Source of the DNA: a virus
Strand: one strand, 5' to 3'
Virus record (IMG/VR): IMGVR_UViG_3300042557_001137
Coordinates: 1 to 60,910 of that record
Length of the DNA: 60,910 bases
Of this stretch, positions 16,962-27,486 are shown piece by piece; the stretch's first letter is position 1; every line of letters starts with the position of its first letter. The position numbers and the translations under genes were made by a program. The notes below the pieces were generated by a model, which worked only from the letters and a program-made list of their open reading frames with translations, was not told the origin of the DNA and ran no database searches.

Positions 16962-19900
16962 TCAAAGAAGAGTGTAGAGAGGCAACAGCCGGTCGCCGAC
17001 CGTTTTGTCAACGCGCCAGCCGTTAGTCATAGCCACATCAAGGGTTTCAGCCGTAGGCCCAAGCAACGAGAACAGCGGACTTTGCCCCCATTCGCCGCTC
17101 TGGTTGGCACTGGTTATGATCGCCATAGCTCCGTGCAACCCGGTGCGGTTGAACGTTTCGCCAAGATACTCCGGCCAATCCATACGGTCGGTTTTGAAGA
17201 ACCGTTGGTCAGCTTCCACGCCAGGCAGAAGGGCGGCAAGACCATACTTGGCGTACTCACGAAGCTCCAACCCGAGCATGGCCAACGGCATCAAAGCGAC
17301 GATCGGCAGCGCAATGCTATAAGCCGCAGCGGTCATCATGGCTTTGTTGTTTGCTGCCGCTCCGGTCTGCAGCTTGCTTATAAGCTCGCGCTTTACGCCG
17401 CCAACGATCACTTTGCCCATAGAGTAGAAATACCCCTTGAGCTGCCACACCAGCGCCCAATGCGGATCCGAAGCCCACGTCGGGCGCTCAGCAGCATTCG
17501 GGCTAAGGACCGACGACTGAACAAACCGTCGCACGGCGTTGGACATTTTCTGCCCTGCCGGGGAAGTCATGTCTCGACCGCCGTTGACCCAGTTCTGAAC
17601 GTCAGCTTGAGTAAGCCCAAGCTCGGCAAGATAGCGGTCAGAGTTCGGATTGCCCGTCTGGTTATCGGCGTGTTTCATGATGAACCGCACCGCCATACCA
17701 GCCGAAAATTCCCGTGTGAACCGCGTGAACCAGTTAAGGCCGATATAGGTGAAGAACTTGTCGGTAAGGTCCCTAGCTTTAGGGTCCATGTATTCAGCTT
17801 CCGCGTCGGAAACCCATACGTTGGCCATACTAGCCGAGGTGGTAAGACCGATATCACGGGCAAACCGAGCGGCTTCGTCGCGGTTTTTGATCTGGCTAGC
17901 GATCTCTTTGAACGCTTCGGTTATTGACGAAAACTCTTTAGAAGCAATGACCGGACCAGCCAGATCAGTAAGCGACGACAAAGTAGCAAAAGGCAGTAGC
18001 AGGATGAACTGCAAGAACTGCCCCCAGCTGTTCAGCTTTTTCCAGAACGGGCTCAACGGCTCCGACTGACGACCAAGGTAGATGTTGAGGATGTTCTCAA
18101 CCTCGGCCCGGTCGCGCGGTGACAACTTCTGCAGCTCGGTAAGCAACCTGCTGGATCTTTTACCATTGCTGTCTACGCCCTGAGTGTGTCGATTCCACTC
18201 TACTCGACGGGTTACATGGCTGACGTACTTCAGCATAGACAGCTCTGGATCAAGCAAAAACTGACCGAGCTTATTCTTGTCGAGGATGTTCTTGGTCAAA
18301 AGCAGGGCTTTTTCGACCTGCCCAGACGGATCAGTCGGAGAAACAGCAGGCTGCACATCGTCGTCGATCGCTTCTTGGATGTTCTTCATAGCTTTGATAG
18401 CCGCGTCGACCGCAGCCGGGTCAAGGCTCGGGTCAGCCTGCAACAGCACTGTGCGGAAGCCGTCAGGATCATTGGCAATCGCTTCCAGATCGAACACCGT
18501 AGGGAAGTAGTTAGGCAGCCGCCTGATGTTGGTGTTTGACGGAGCTATGTACTCGCTGTGTATACGCTCAAGGTACTGGCGTATTTCAAGCGCCTTTCCT
18601 TGCAGCTGAGCCGTAGGAATGCTCGTGTTCCGCGCTTCCAAAAGCGCTTGCTCGCGTGTGGCTTGGTCAAGCGTAGGGGGCATTATCTTGCCCCACTCTT
18701 CTTTCCACTTACGGAACGCGTCTGCACGAGCGCCAAGAAAACCCTGTCTACCGCCGCCGTCTGGGTCCTGGGACTGTACGTACATCATGTCGGCGATCGC
18801 CGGCGAGAACATGCGCAGTACACCGTCAGCCGTGCGCCAGACTTTAGTGAAGTCCAGCATGTTCGGGCTCTTAAGGAACGCGTTTAGTTTGCCGGCCATC
18901 ACCGCTGCGCGTTGCGCAGAACCAGCGCTGACAGACATCTCGTCGAACTTGTACACCATGCTCTTTTCCATGTACGACAGCCCGTTGTTCTCGGCCTGTT
19001 CGCGACGGCTCTTGAGCACGTCCGTCATGTACGTAGAAAAGTCGCCGCTGACTTTTTGCTTAAACCGCTTCTGGAACGAACGGCTAAGCGCGTCATACAG
19101 CCCACGAAGTCTGGCGACAAAGTCCTTGAAGAACTTTTCGGTCATGGACTTTGACTGTCGAGTTCGGTAGCGCTTGCTAGCCCACAGTGCTACCTGGTCC
19201 GAGAACCACTCCTCAAAACCGCCTTCCACGCCGTACTTCCGGCTCAAAGAAGCAAAGGTGCTGGACTTCCGATACGCCTTCATCAACCGGTCGCGGAGCT
19301 CTTTGTTGGCAAGAGACCTGTCGCGTTCTTCCTTGTAAAGGCTGTGCCCAAGTTCGTGCGCGAGCACCAAAGTGTCGCGCAAAGGGTTGTTTGACGGCTT
19401 GTAGATGATGACTTTTCCAAACTCGCCCGAAATGTGCTGCCCAAGCAGCGACCGGCTTTCGGCGAGCCGCTTCATGGAAAGCCGCACAGCGGCCAAGCCT
19501 TTTGGGAACGCGGCCTCAAGCTCCGCCCGGCTCATAGCCTGCAGCTCTGTCAAGGTGTAGATCTTCGGCGGATCCTTGAACTTGAGGATGGTAAGCAGGT
19601 CTTGCAAAACCGCGCGCACCATCGGCACAACGCTTTCGCTCATGCCCGCCACCCCGGCCGGCTCAACCGCCGGACGTGCTTGCGGAGATAGGGCAATACC
19701 GACCGGATCGACCGGCGCCGGAAGATCTCTTGCTCTCGGCGTTACACCAGAGACAGTAGATCGATCCATAGTGTTTTCAGACGAGAGCGGGTTCTGGTTG
19801 CCCATCTGCTCAACCAGGGTGTCGCCGGGGACCGGAGGAACGCCGCTGTATTCCGGTTCGCTGTCAACCGTGTCAGGAAGCTTTTCGTACGCCGTAACGT

Positions 19901-22900
19901 ACCCTCGCGCTTCATAGTCTTTTCTGCGGGCTTCAAGCAAGGCCGGCGTGCCACGGAATTCAAAAAGAGGCTTGTTGCCAAAGTATTCTTGCTCAGCCGC
20001 AGAAATCGATTCAGGACTGGTGTTAGACGCAGAGACCGTGCGCTTTATGCGGCGCACGGGCAGTTCTGTAACTTTTACTCGGCTTCCTTCTGTAGCCTCA
20101 AAAAGCTTTCCGGCCTTTGCTTGAGCTTGGTTAAGCGCCGTCGGATCGTCGACGGTTACATCCATCAAAGGATCGCCGTTGCTGTCCAAAATGGGTCTGC
20201 CGTCTTTACCAAGCAGTTGGACCCTGTGCATGGTCATTTCTTCGGTAAAGGCTTCGATTCCCTCGTCGCTTTGGAAGACCTGCGCGGAATAAACGTTGAG
20301 CTTGTATTCAGACTCAATCGTCTCTTCCGTCTGAAGAAGCTGACGAAGCGTGAACTTGGCGCCGCCGTTCTGCCACGCCTCGATCGTATCAAGCGCCCAG
20401 TCCGGCAACACTTGACCAAACATAGAATTAGTATTCGACGTCTGCATAAACTGCTTGGTCGGAATACGGGTGATCTCAAGACGCAGGTTTTTATCAGACG
20501 CCTTTATGAGGCGCTTTGCCTCGACCTCTGCTCTATCCAAAGCCTCCTGGTCATTGACCGTTACATCGTAAACAGACCCAAACGGGTCTTTGTCATTCTG
20601 GTCAATAACCCGCACGCGATACGGCGTGTTCCGCTTACCGTTGTTGAGCGTAGGACCGCGCTGCCCAGTAAGCATATGAACCTGCTTCCCGTCGCGGCTA
20701 CGGAGTTCTACTTGATACCCCTCAAGCATCAAATCGCCAATGATCTCCTGCAGCGCGTTCTTTGCTGCACCGCGCGGGTTGGTTACAAGCTCCCGCTTAC
20801 CGTTGACCGCCATTTCAGTCTTGGTAAGCGTCTTACCGCGCGCTTTCAACAAACCGCGACCGGAGTTGATCAGATCCCACAGCGCAATAGGAATGCGCTG
20901 GTTATCCGGAGTGACAACAAAAACCCTACGCAACGAAGCGTCCACTGCCGACTTACTTGGATTTCCGAGGACCCTATTGGCGCGAGCAATCGACCGAGCC
21001 AAGAACTCCCCCAAGCCGAGAAGAACAGATTCGCGCTGCTTGACCCCGTTGACAGTCCGTTCCAACTGGAACGGGATAAGCTCCGTGTCAGGAGACTCGT
21101 CCCGCACGATCTTGAACCCGTTGTCAGTATTCTCGATGCTTACAACAGAGTTAGGATTGGCCAGCTGCTCTTCAGCAGCAGTCTTAAGCAAGGCCTCGCT
21201 CATGCGGTTGAGCCGCCCGTCGCGCCAGTTCTGCGGCCCGAAAGCGCGCTCATAAAGCTCACGAACAGAGAACGTGTTCGGGTATACAGCTGTCGGATCC
21301 GCTTTTCTGCCTGTCCCGTTAAAACGTACGTCGACCCGCTGGCCTTCCCGCTCGGTAATCGACTCAACAAAAGCGTCAAGAGGGTCGCGGTTAGCGTTGT
21401 CGACGTTTAAATCATCAGCCTCTAGATTTGTGTCTAGATCTTCATTACTTTTCCGGTTTGCCGGGTCGAGCTCGTCAACGTTCGTTTCAACAATGTCGCC
21501 GTCTGTATTAACAAGGTGATGGGGCCAGTTTGCCGGGTTTAGGCTCTCGTCGTACGCTTCAGCGGCTCTAACATAAGCGTCCTCCTCGTCCGCGTCCATG
21601 TCACGCACTTCGAGCCGCTGGTCCTGTTGCACCCGGCGTCTGCGATCTTCAAGCGCTTTTTCGACCGTGGTCTGTCGAACGCTGCCGTTTTCCGGCATCA
21701 GCTTACGCGCGGCTTCAAACGCGGCGCTGACCCCGGCGTCGGTAGTGGCTTCTTCGGAGACGATGTTGCCAGCGGCGTCCAGCGCCTGCACAACGATATC
21801 CCCGGGCTCACTGGCTTGTTTGACCGCGCTGTAACCAAGCGCAATCTGCAAAGCCTGATCCGAAGCGCCGGCGGCGATCACTTCTCTTACAAGCTCTTTG
21901 TCGTCCGAGATGATCGTGCCACGACCTGGAACAAACGCAGCGTAAGAGATCTTGTCGGAGTCCGCAAAACGGATGTACTTGATCTCGTTCGGGCCGGCGT
22001 TATAGCGCGGCTCATTACCAGCGACCCAAACAGCTCGTTTGCTGCTGGTAGTGTCCTTCATGGCCCGGATCTGCGCCTCTATGTCGCGTTCGGATTCAGG
22101 CGAAGTCACGCCAGACAACAAGTCTCCAAACTGCTCGTTGTTGACCTGTTGATTTACTCTCTGCTCACGAGCCGCGCTGAGCATGGACTTGGCCTTGTCC
22201 ATTGCCCCGCGAGCGGCGTCAGGCACACGCACGGCGGCATCAAGCGTACTGCCAAACGCGCCGCCTGCAGCGCCAGGAGCTGCACCGCCAAAAAAACCTA
22301 GGAAAGCCGATTCCGCGAGCCGCATCTGGGCTTCTTCGGCGGTAAAAAGCGGGTCGAGATCAGCGCGATTGGCTACAGCGATGCTTTCTTGGGCAAGCTC
22401 AGTAGACCCTTCAATTGCTCCGCCGCGCAACCCGCCGCTGCCAACGCGCTTGGCGAAGTTGGCGAACAAGCTTCCTTCTTTAGCCGCGCGCACCGATGCC
22501 TGTTTGCCGATCAGCTTAAGCAACGCATATTCGCTGCCGGCGCCAATAGCCGCCTGCGGAACTCCGACCAGAGCAGCTCGGGTGGCCGACTCAGGGTCAA
22601 GGAGATAGCCGGAGTCCAAAGCTTCTGACAGATTGCTGCCAGACAGCGGAACGTACTCGGCGCCAAACGCGCCGGTCAATCCACCCACTTTGGCTGCTCG
22701 GCGCAGCGAGGCATACGCTTGCTCAGCAATCTCTTTCTCTACGTCGCTGGCTGTACCGCGCGCGGTGCGAGTGACAGAATCGCGGATGATCCGCTTGGCC
22801 ACTTCCCGATTGACCGAGTTAAGAACGCCTTGGCCTGCGACCGCCACAAGAGAGCCAGTACCGGCGCTAGCTATCGACAGCGCAGCAGACGGCAAGATCT

Positions 22901-23342
22901 GGCCGGTGCCGCGCGTCACTTGACTTATGAAGCCACTGAACGTCGGTTCGTCCAGGAACTCGCCGAAAGACTGCATGTTCTCCAAAGGCGCGGCAGCCGA
23001 TTCTTCGGCAAGTCGCGCATTTTTGATGTCAGCAGCAGCCTGTCCTTCGTTGCCTACAAGGGTGTTAAGCAGTCCCTTGAAATACAGCGCGTCGGCCCGT
23101 AGCCCTTCTATGCCAGACTGCACGCCGGCCTGGAACTCTTCGGCAAGCGTGCCAGGAACCGGCAGCGGCGCCCACGACTGGTCAGGGCTGTTCAGCAAAG
23201 CAGTCTGCGCCTCAAGGGCGCGGTTGCTCCTAGCAGTATTGCGGGCTACAACTTCAGCCTGCGCCTCCATAGGGCCGGGCTGCGGCGGCTCGCTATTGGC
23301 GGCAAAAAACCGCTGCATCAGATCATCGATTTGCGGATCCAT
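16962..23342 (-). CDS. Giant internal virion (ejection) protein with metallopeptidase motif
   Basis: The protein has 2126 residues and is the largest in the window. The N-terminus is rich in small hydrophobic segments (about 150-380, with GGLTGAFGAEY and FLGFFGGAAPGAAGG) that could form membrane helices in the infected cell. A gluzincin zinc site is seen at HELGH (1329-1333) in VLAHELGHSLYKEER, with an acidic GGFEEWFSD further on that could supply the third ligand. The C-terminal 450 residues are strongly helical, ending in membrane-like segments and a Trp-rich tail (GEWGQSPLFSLLG). The position after the 783-residue protein matches T7 gp16, but there is no lytic transglycosylase domain. Confidence 0.8.
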   Translation of the reverse strand: MDPQIDDLMQRFFAANSEPPQPGPMEAQAEVVARNTARSNRALEAQTALLNSPDQSWAPLPVPGTLAEEFQAGVQSGIEGLRADALYFKGLLNTLVGNEGQAAADIKNARLAEESAAAPLENMQSFGEFLDEPTFSGFISQVTRGTGQILPSAALSIASAGTGSLVAVAGQGVLNSVNREVAKRIIRDSVTRTARGTASDVEKEIAEQAYASLRRAAKVGGLTGAFGAEYVPLSGSNLSEALDSGYLLDPESATRAALVGVPQAAIGAGSEYALLKLIGKQASVRAAKEGSLFANFAKRVGSGGLRGGAIEGSTELAQESIAVANRADLDPLFTAEEAQMRLAESAFLGFFGGAAPGAAGGAFGSTLDAAVRVPDAARGAMDKAKSMLSAAREQRVNQQVNNEQFGDLLSGVTSPESERDIEAQIRAMKDTTSSKRAVWVAGNEPRYNAGPNEIKYIRFADSDKISYAAFVPGRGTIISDDKELVREVIAAGASDQALQIALGYSAVKQASEPGDIVVQALDAAGNIVSEEATTDAGVSAAFEAARKLMPENGSVRQTTVEKALEDRRRRVQQDQRLEVRDMDADEEDAYVRAAEAYDESLNPANWPHHLVNTDGDIVETNVDELDPANRKSNEDLDTNLEADDLNVDNANRDPLDAFVESITEREGQRVDVRFNGTGRKADPTAVYPNTFSVRELYERAFGPQNWRDGRLNRMSEALLKTAAEEQLANPNSVVSIENTDNGFKIVRDESPDTELIPFQLERTVNGVKQRESVLLGLGEFLARSIARANRVLGNPSKSAVDASLRRVFVVTPDNQRIPIALWDLINSGRGLLKARGKTLTKTEMAVNGKRELVTNPRGAAKNALQEIIGDLMLEGYQVELRSRDGKQVHMLTGQRGPTLNNGKRNTPYRVRVIDQNDKDPFGSVYDVTVNDQEALDRAEVEAKRLIKASDKNLRLEITRIPTKQFMQTSNTNSMFGQVLPDWALDTIEAWQNGGAKFTLRQLLQTEETIESEYKLNVYSAQVFQSDEGIEAFTEEMTMHRVQLLGKDGRPILDSNGDPLMDVTVDDPTALNQAQAKAGKLFEATEGSRVKVTELPVRRIKRTVSASNTSPESISAAEQEYFGNKPLFEFRGTPALLEARRKDYEARGYVTAYEKLPDTVDSEPEYSGVPPVPGDTLVEQMGNQNPLSSENTMDRSTVSGVTPRARDLPAPVDPVGIALSPQARPAVEPAGVAGMSESVVPMVRAVLQDLLTILKFKDPPKIYTLTELQAMSRAELEAAFPKGLAAVRLSMKRLAESRSLLGQHISGEFGKVIIYKPSNNPLRDTLVLAHELGHSLYKEERDRSLANKELRDRLMKAYRKSSTFASLSRKYGVEGGFEEWFSDQVALWASKRYRTRQSKSMTEKFFKDFVARLRGLYDALSRSFQKRFKQKVSGDFSTYMTDVLKSRREQAENNGLSYMEKSMVYKFDEMSVSAGSAQRAAVMAGKLNAFLKSPNMLDFTKVWRTADGVLRMFSPAIADMMYVQSQDPDGGGRQGFLGARADAFRKWKEEWGKIMPPTLDQATREQALLEARNTSIPTAQLQGKALEIRQYLERIHSEYIAPSNTNIRRLPNYFPTVFDLEAIANDPDGFRTVLLQADPSLDPAAVDAAIKAMKNIQEAIDDDVQPAVSPTDPSGQVEKALLLTKNILDKNKLGQFLLDPELSMLKYVSHVTRRVEWNRHTQGVDSNGKRSSRLLTELQKLSPRDRAEVENILNIYLGRQSEPLSPFWKKLNSWGQFLQFILLLPFATLSSLTDLAGPVIASKEFSSITEAFKEIASQIKNRDEAARFARDIGLTTSASMANVWVSDAEAEYMDPKARDLTDKFFTYIGLNWFTRFTREFSAGMAVRFIMKHADNQTGNPNSDRYLAELGLTQADVQNWVNGGRDMTSPAGQKMSNAVRRFVQSSVLSPNAAERPTWASDPHWALVWQLKGYFYSMGKVIVGGVKRELISKLQTGAAANNKAMMTAAAYSIALPIVALMPLAMLGLELREYAKYGLAALLPGVEADQRFFKTDRMDWPEYLGETFNRTGLHGAMAIITSANQSGEWGQSPLFSLLGPTAETLDVAMTNGWRVDKTVGDRLLPLYTLL

Positions 23343-25693
23343 TACTGCCCGGCTTCCAGTGCCTGATTAGCCATAACCGCCGCCTGCACAACTTCAAAAA
23401 GCGCTGGGTCAGCGTTACGGATCTGGGACGACGACACGAAACCCCCGGTTTTTGAACCGCTAGGCGAAAGGTAGTTGAACCCTTTAATGGTCTGTTGCCC
23501 GTTCCGCCCCGTTCCATAAACCGGCTGCAGCCGTGACAACACGTCGTCACCGATCGCAATTGAAGAATTGTCCTGAAAAATCCATTTATTTTCGTTGGAC
23601 ATAACTCCGATGACCGCGCCCACTTGCGAGTTGATTTCGGCAAGCATCGGCTGCAACTGGGCGGCCGGAATAGTGCCCTGCAGCGCCTTATAGGTCTGAA
23701 GCAACGGCACAGTATGAAACTGCAAAGCTGCAAGCGCGCGTTGACCAGTTGAGTTCGCAGTGTACCCAGTATCTTCTTCGTTTTTACCCATAGGCTTGCC
23801 TCCGACAAGTCCAAGCCTAAAGGTCTGATTAAAGTCACTGTTTACCTTGCGTATATGCCCACCAACGTTTTCGCCGCTCTCAATTCGACGCGCAAGCTCT
23901 CTCTGACGCGCTTCGCCTCTCTGCAATTCAAGAGTTGCTCGCTCCACGTCCAGCTTGCCCGCCGCAATATTGGTTCTTATCTGCTCTAGCTTGTATTTTG
24001 CAAGATCTTGGGAGCTCCAAGAAAGAGACCCGGTCTCGCCAACGTTAGCCATATACGCAAGGAGTGTTTGACGTTCCTGGGGATTGTCTGTCCAACTAGC
24101 CATGACTCCAAGAAGCGCGATCTGCTCGGCCTTACTCGGCAACTTGCTGATGTCAGCTGCCGTTCTCACTCCGGCTTCTTCTGCTCGACGCCGGACAACG
24201 CCCGCCTGCTGCGGGGTAAAAGTGATCTGCTGATTGCGGACCAGCTCTGCAGCCTGCGCCCCTGTCAGCGTGTCAAGCCTTGCCAAAACAGAGTCTTTGA
24301 ACTCCTTGAACGCTTGCGTTTGCATCTGGGGCGTGGCGAACCCGGCGCGCACATAGGCATCCCGGCGCGCATTAAGCGTCTGGATCTTAGCGTCAAACGT
24401 ACCTCGCCGTTCGTTAGGCGTACGCTCGCGCTCTCTCTGCAAAGCGTCAAGCTCTGAAGTGATCTTGTTGAACGCTCCAGAATTGATGTCACCGACCAGC
24501 TTTTGCCGGCTTTCGCGCAACTGATTCAGCTCTGTTTCAGCGGAAACTCGAGCATCTCCCGAAAGCTTATCTGCTTTTTTCTCGAGCTTAGAAATCTTCT
24601 CGTCTATGGCGGCTATAGGGTTGCTTGCAGCAAGCGATGGATCGCCCTTCTGCATTGGGTTTACATACCTACGGCTAGCAGCAACTTCCTTACTAACCAG
24701 CTCAGGCTCGATCAAATCGCTGGCGTTTCCGCGCCTAGAGCCGCTAAACAGCGCTCGCGGAATTTGAATCTTGGCGCCGCTTTTGTTCAGGGTTTCAGCA
24801 ATGCCGGTAAGCCGCTTGATGATTTCTTGAGGGTTATCCCCGGCTTCGGCTATTGCCGCCCGAGCGAGACGGGCGCCTTCCGGCCCGCTGATTTCCCTTG
24901 CCGCGCTGACGACGGTTCGCGTCAGCCTGTCGGTTTCGACACTGGTTGGACTAGCGGGCTGTCCACTAGACCGCTGATTGACACTGCCCGGAGCCATAGC
25001 ATCCGAAAAAACTTGGGCGCGAAACCATTGACTATCCGCGCCCAAGTTTGAGCCGGTAGGCAAAAGATCGGTCTTGGCATAAAGCTCCATATGCCGCGCG
25101 GCGTCGTCAAAAGAAAGCGCAAGCACGGGCGAGTTAGGATCGCTAGACCCATCGACGGTCGCAACTCCGGGGCGCCCGTCCTTATATTCGCCGCGAACAA
25201 CAATCTGTCCTTTAGCAAGCGCTTCGGGATCCAGCGTGGTAAACCGGAAGTCGTCCGATTCATACCGACCACTACTAATAGCACGTGTGTCGCGTTCGTG
25301 GTTGTAAAAGTCCACGAGGACACGTTCTGCGGCCCCGCGTTTGACAGGATCCGGATCTTTCAGCGCTGCAACAATGGCTTGGCCGCTGATCGGCCTGTCG
25401 CGGTTTTCAAAAGACACCGCGCCTAGCGACTTCATCATGCTCAGCATATTGTCGCCAGAACGCTTTTGGTCCGCAATTCTGCCGGTCTTTATAGCTTCGT
25501 CGCGCACTCGGATCGTTTCCGACCGCGCTAGTTCTAGGTTCTGCAGCTGTGACTTGTCCACCGCCAACGCGCTTTCGGTACGCTGGCGGTCAAGCTCCAT
25601 GCGGTCACGATCAAGGCGCATCTGCTGACGGCGTGCTGCACCATCCTGCACCGACTGAATGCCTTGGAGGATAGCGCTACCGAGGTCTGCCAT
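23342..25693 (-). CDS. Internal virion protein, gp15-like
   Basis: A 783-residue, mostly helical protein starting MADLGSAILQGIQSVQDGAA. Coiled-coil stretches are seen near 30-60 (QMRLDRDRMELDRQRTES) and near 360-400 (EKISKLEKKADKL). Several Arg/Gln-rich helices follow. It lies between the gp14-like proteins and the giant ejection protein and overlaps the latter by 1 base. Size, helical content and order match T7 gp15-like core proteins ejected into the cell with the DNA. Assigned by context and composition. Confidence 0.7.
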   Translation of the reverse strand: MADLGSAILQGIQSVQDGAARRQQMRLDRDRMELDRQRTESALAVDKSQLQNLELARSETIRVRDEAIKTGRIADQKRSGDNMLSMMKSLGAVSFENRDRPISGQAIVAALKDPDPVKRGAAERVLVDFYNHERDTRAISSGRYESDDFRFTTLDPEALAKGQIVVRGEYKDGRPGVATVDGSSDPNSPVLALSFDDAARHMELYAKTDLLPTGSNLGADSQWFRAQVFSDAMAPGSVNQRSSGQPASPTSVETDRLTRTVVSAAREISGPEGARLARAAIAEAGDNPQEIIKRLTGIAETLNKSGAKIQIPRALFSGSRRGNASDLIEPELVSKEVAASRRYVNPMQKGDPSLAASNPIAAIDEKISKLEKKADKLSGDARVSAETELNQLRESRQKLVGDINSGAFNKITSELDALQRERERTPNERRGTFDAKIQTLNARRDAYVRAGFATPQMQTQAFKEFKDSVLARLDTLTGAQAAELVRNQQITFTPQQAGVVRRRAEEAGVRTAADISKLPSKAEQIALLGVMASWTDNPQERQTLLAYMANVGETGSLSWSSQDLAKYKLEQIRTNIAAGKLDVERATLELQRGEARQRELARRIESGENVGGHIRKVNSDFNQTFRLGLVGGKPMGKNEEDTGYTANSTGQRALAALQFHTVPLLQTYKALQGTIPAAQLQPMLAEINSQVGAVIGVMSNENKWIFQDNSSIAIGDDVLSRLQPVYGTGRNGQQTIKGFNYLSPSGSKTGGFVSSSQIRNADPALFEVVQAAVMANQALEAGQ

Positions 25694-25702
25694 GTTTGCC
25701 TC

Positions 25703-26305
25703 TTAGATGGTGAAAGCAAGGATCGCCGCCGAAGCGAGCGAGCCGATCGTGGAGTACGTATTAGCCTTGGACTGAGCGCGGGCCTGCGTGTACGCGTTGC
25801 GGCGAGCGGTAGCATCCGCAGCAGCAGAACCAAGCTGGCTCTGCGCTGCTCGGTTGACGCCCTGACCAACGTCGATCAAACCAGCAAGCAACGCGTTGTT
25901 GGAGTCGCGCTGAGCGATCTTTGCGTCGTTGACCGCCTGCACCCCGCCAAGAACATTGGCGCGCTGCAAACGAAGAGTCCGCTGCTGCAGCTGATCCGGG
26001 GTAAGGTTGACCCCGTACCGCTGCGCGTTGCGTTCTGCGATGCCCTGCGTAAGCGCCGACGCCACACCGACATCCTGACGGGCCTGATCGATCAGGGTTC
26101 TGTCTGTCCGAGCTCTTTGTATCAGCTGCTCCTCAAACCCGCGATAGTTCTGGACATAGTCCAGATACTCACGGCGGGTCAAATCGGCAAACGCTTTCTC
26201 GGGGTCGGCTACGGTTGGGATGGACGCAGAATACCCCGAAGGCACAGCCCCCGTTCTGCTGATGTATTCCCGATCGGGCGGAAGGCCCATGTACATATCA
26301 GGCAT
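25703..26305 (-). CDS. Internal virion protein, gp14-like
   Basis: The protein has 200 residues starting MPDMYMGLPPDREYI. It is mainly helix rich in Ala, Arg and Gln (LTQGIAERNAQRYGVNL, RLQRANVLGGVQAV) with a hydrophobic C-terminal segment (STIGSLASAAILAFTI). The hydrophobic end and helical body fit a small ejection protein that enters the host envelope. It sits in the ejection-protein run. Confidence 0.65.
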   Translation of the reverse strand: MPDMYMGLPPDREYISRTGAVPSGYSASIPTVADPEKAFADLTRREYLDYVQNYRGFEEQLIQRARTDRTLIDQARQDVGVASALTQGIAERNAQRYGVNLTPDQLQQRTLRLQRANVLGGVQAVNDAKIAQRDSNNALLAGLIDVGQGVNRAAQSQLGSAAADATARRNAYTQARAQSKANTYSTIGSLASAAILAFTI

Positions 26306-26329
26306 AGCGTGTCCTCAACCGTATCTAAA

Positions 26330-27037
26330 TTAGCGCGGTCCTTTGACCTTTGGGTCGACAGCATTTGGGTCCATAAGCGGATTCGGCCGGGCCGCAAACG
26401 GCCGCGACATGTCGCCAAAAGTCGAATATGACAGACGACCACCAAACCCAGAAACCTTAGAGCCGTCGGCTCGGACCGGCGAAAAGAACGTACCTTTGAC
26501 TTCCTGCCCGTCAGGCCCAATGCCACGAGTAGCTTTGTTCTCCAGCCCCTGGAACGCAAACGTGGACGCGACCTGTACTGCTGCGGCCTGTTTGGCCTCC
26601 GCAACCTGCTGATTGGCGCGTGCACGCTCAAGGGCCGAGGACGTAGCGAGACGGCTAGCCGTCGCCATTCCATCCTGAGCAGTAGCCATTTGGCCGCGCG
26701 CGGCGCCCAACACACCCAGCCGCTGCTCGTTGCTGGCTTTGTTCGCGACCATATTGGCTTCGTTCATCTGCCCACCGAGAGCAGCCGCCGTGTCTCCAGC
26801 GACCGTAGCACTGGTCGCGCGCTCGTAGCTAGGAGCCGACAGCTGCTGCATGGTGTCAGCGTTCGCGCGACCACGCAGCGTCGAACGAATGTCTTCGTTC
26901 ATCGACTTGTCGCGCATTTCCTGCAGCAAAGGGTCGTACTTCTGCTTGAAGTACTCATACTCTGCAGTAGCGACGCCAGCAGAAGCCTTTTCCGCTTCGC
27001 TTGCCTGATAGTCCTGCTTTTTAGGTTTGCTGCTCAT
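26330..27037 (-). CDS. Internal virion protein, helical
   Basis: The protein has 235 residues. The N-terminal 180 are helical and Ala/Gln/Glu-rich (SAGVATAEYEYFKQKYDPLL, GQMATAQDGMATASRL). The C-terminus is Gly/Pro-rich and probably flexible. It precedes the 200-residue helical protein in the ejection-protein block and overlaps its upstream gene by 4 bases. Role assigned by position and composition. Confidence 0.65.
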   Translation of the reverse strand: MSSKPKKQDYQASEAEKASAGVATAEYEYFKQKYDPLLQEMRDKSMNEDIRSTLRGRANADTMQQLSAPSYERATSATVAGDTAAALGGQMNEANMVANKASNEQRLGVLGAARGQMATAQDGMATASRLATSSALERARANQQVAEAKQAAAVQVASTFAFQGLENKATRGIGPDGQEVKGTFFSPVRADGSKVSGFGGRLSYSTFGDMSRPFAARPNPLMDPNAVDPKVKGPR

Positions 27038-27486
27038 AGGCGTTTTGTGTACACCACTGTATCAACGGTCCACCCGTGGGCTTCCATGTGGCTCATCAGC
27101 CCCAGGAAAGGCGATCTGGTTTCGAGCGTACTATAACCTGCTTCGCGGGCCACTTGCTCGAAAAATGCCTGATACTTTGACACCAAACTGGTGCCTCGGA
27201 CCTTGGCCCAAGCCAGCCAAAGAAACATGGTTTTTTCGCCGGTGAATTGGTCAATCTCGGTCGAAGAGATGACAAACCCCTCGCTAGTCGTCCACAACAC
27301 GGCTTGTTTGTTCACGCAGGCCGCGTAAACGTCTTCAGCACGATAAGTCAGCGAACGGGAAGCAGCGCAGATCTCGTCGATGCCCGGGCGGACCCAGTCC
27401 CACTCACGACGGATATCAGAGACAACCGGCTGCTCAGCTGCCGTAGCGGTTGCGCCGCTTGGAGAACGAAGTGTGGATACCACCAT
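27034..27486 (-). CDS. Possible gp13-like acyltransferase-fold protein
   Basis: The protein has 150 residues. The pattern (an Arg/Trp-rich N-terminal helix, strands in AACVNKQAVLWTTSEGFVIS and MFLWLAWAKV, a helix in SKYQAFFEQVAREAG, and an ending GWTVDTVVYTKRL) resembles the GNAT-like fold of T7 gp13-type proteins (DUF2833), which help head assembly. It sits between a connector protein and ejection proteins, the expected place. Its N-terminus overlaps the upstream gene by 53 bases. Confidence 0.5.
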   Translation of the reverse strand: MVVSTLRSPSGATATAAEQPVVSDIRREWDWVRPGIDEICAASRSLTYRAEDVYAACVNKQAVLWTTSEGFVISSTEIDQFTGEKTMFLWLAWAKVRGTSLVSKYQAFFEQVAREAGYSTLETRSPFLGLMSHMEAHGWTVDTVVYTKRL

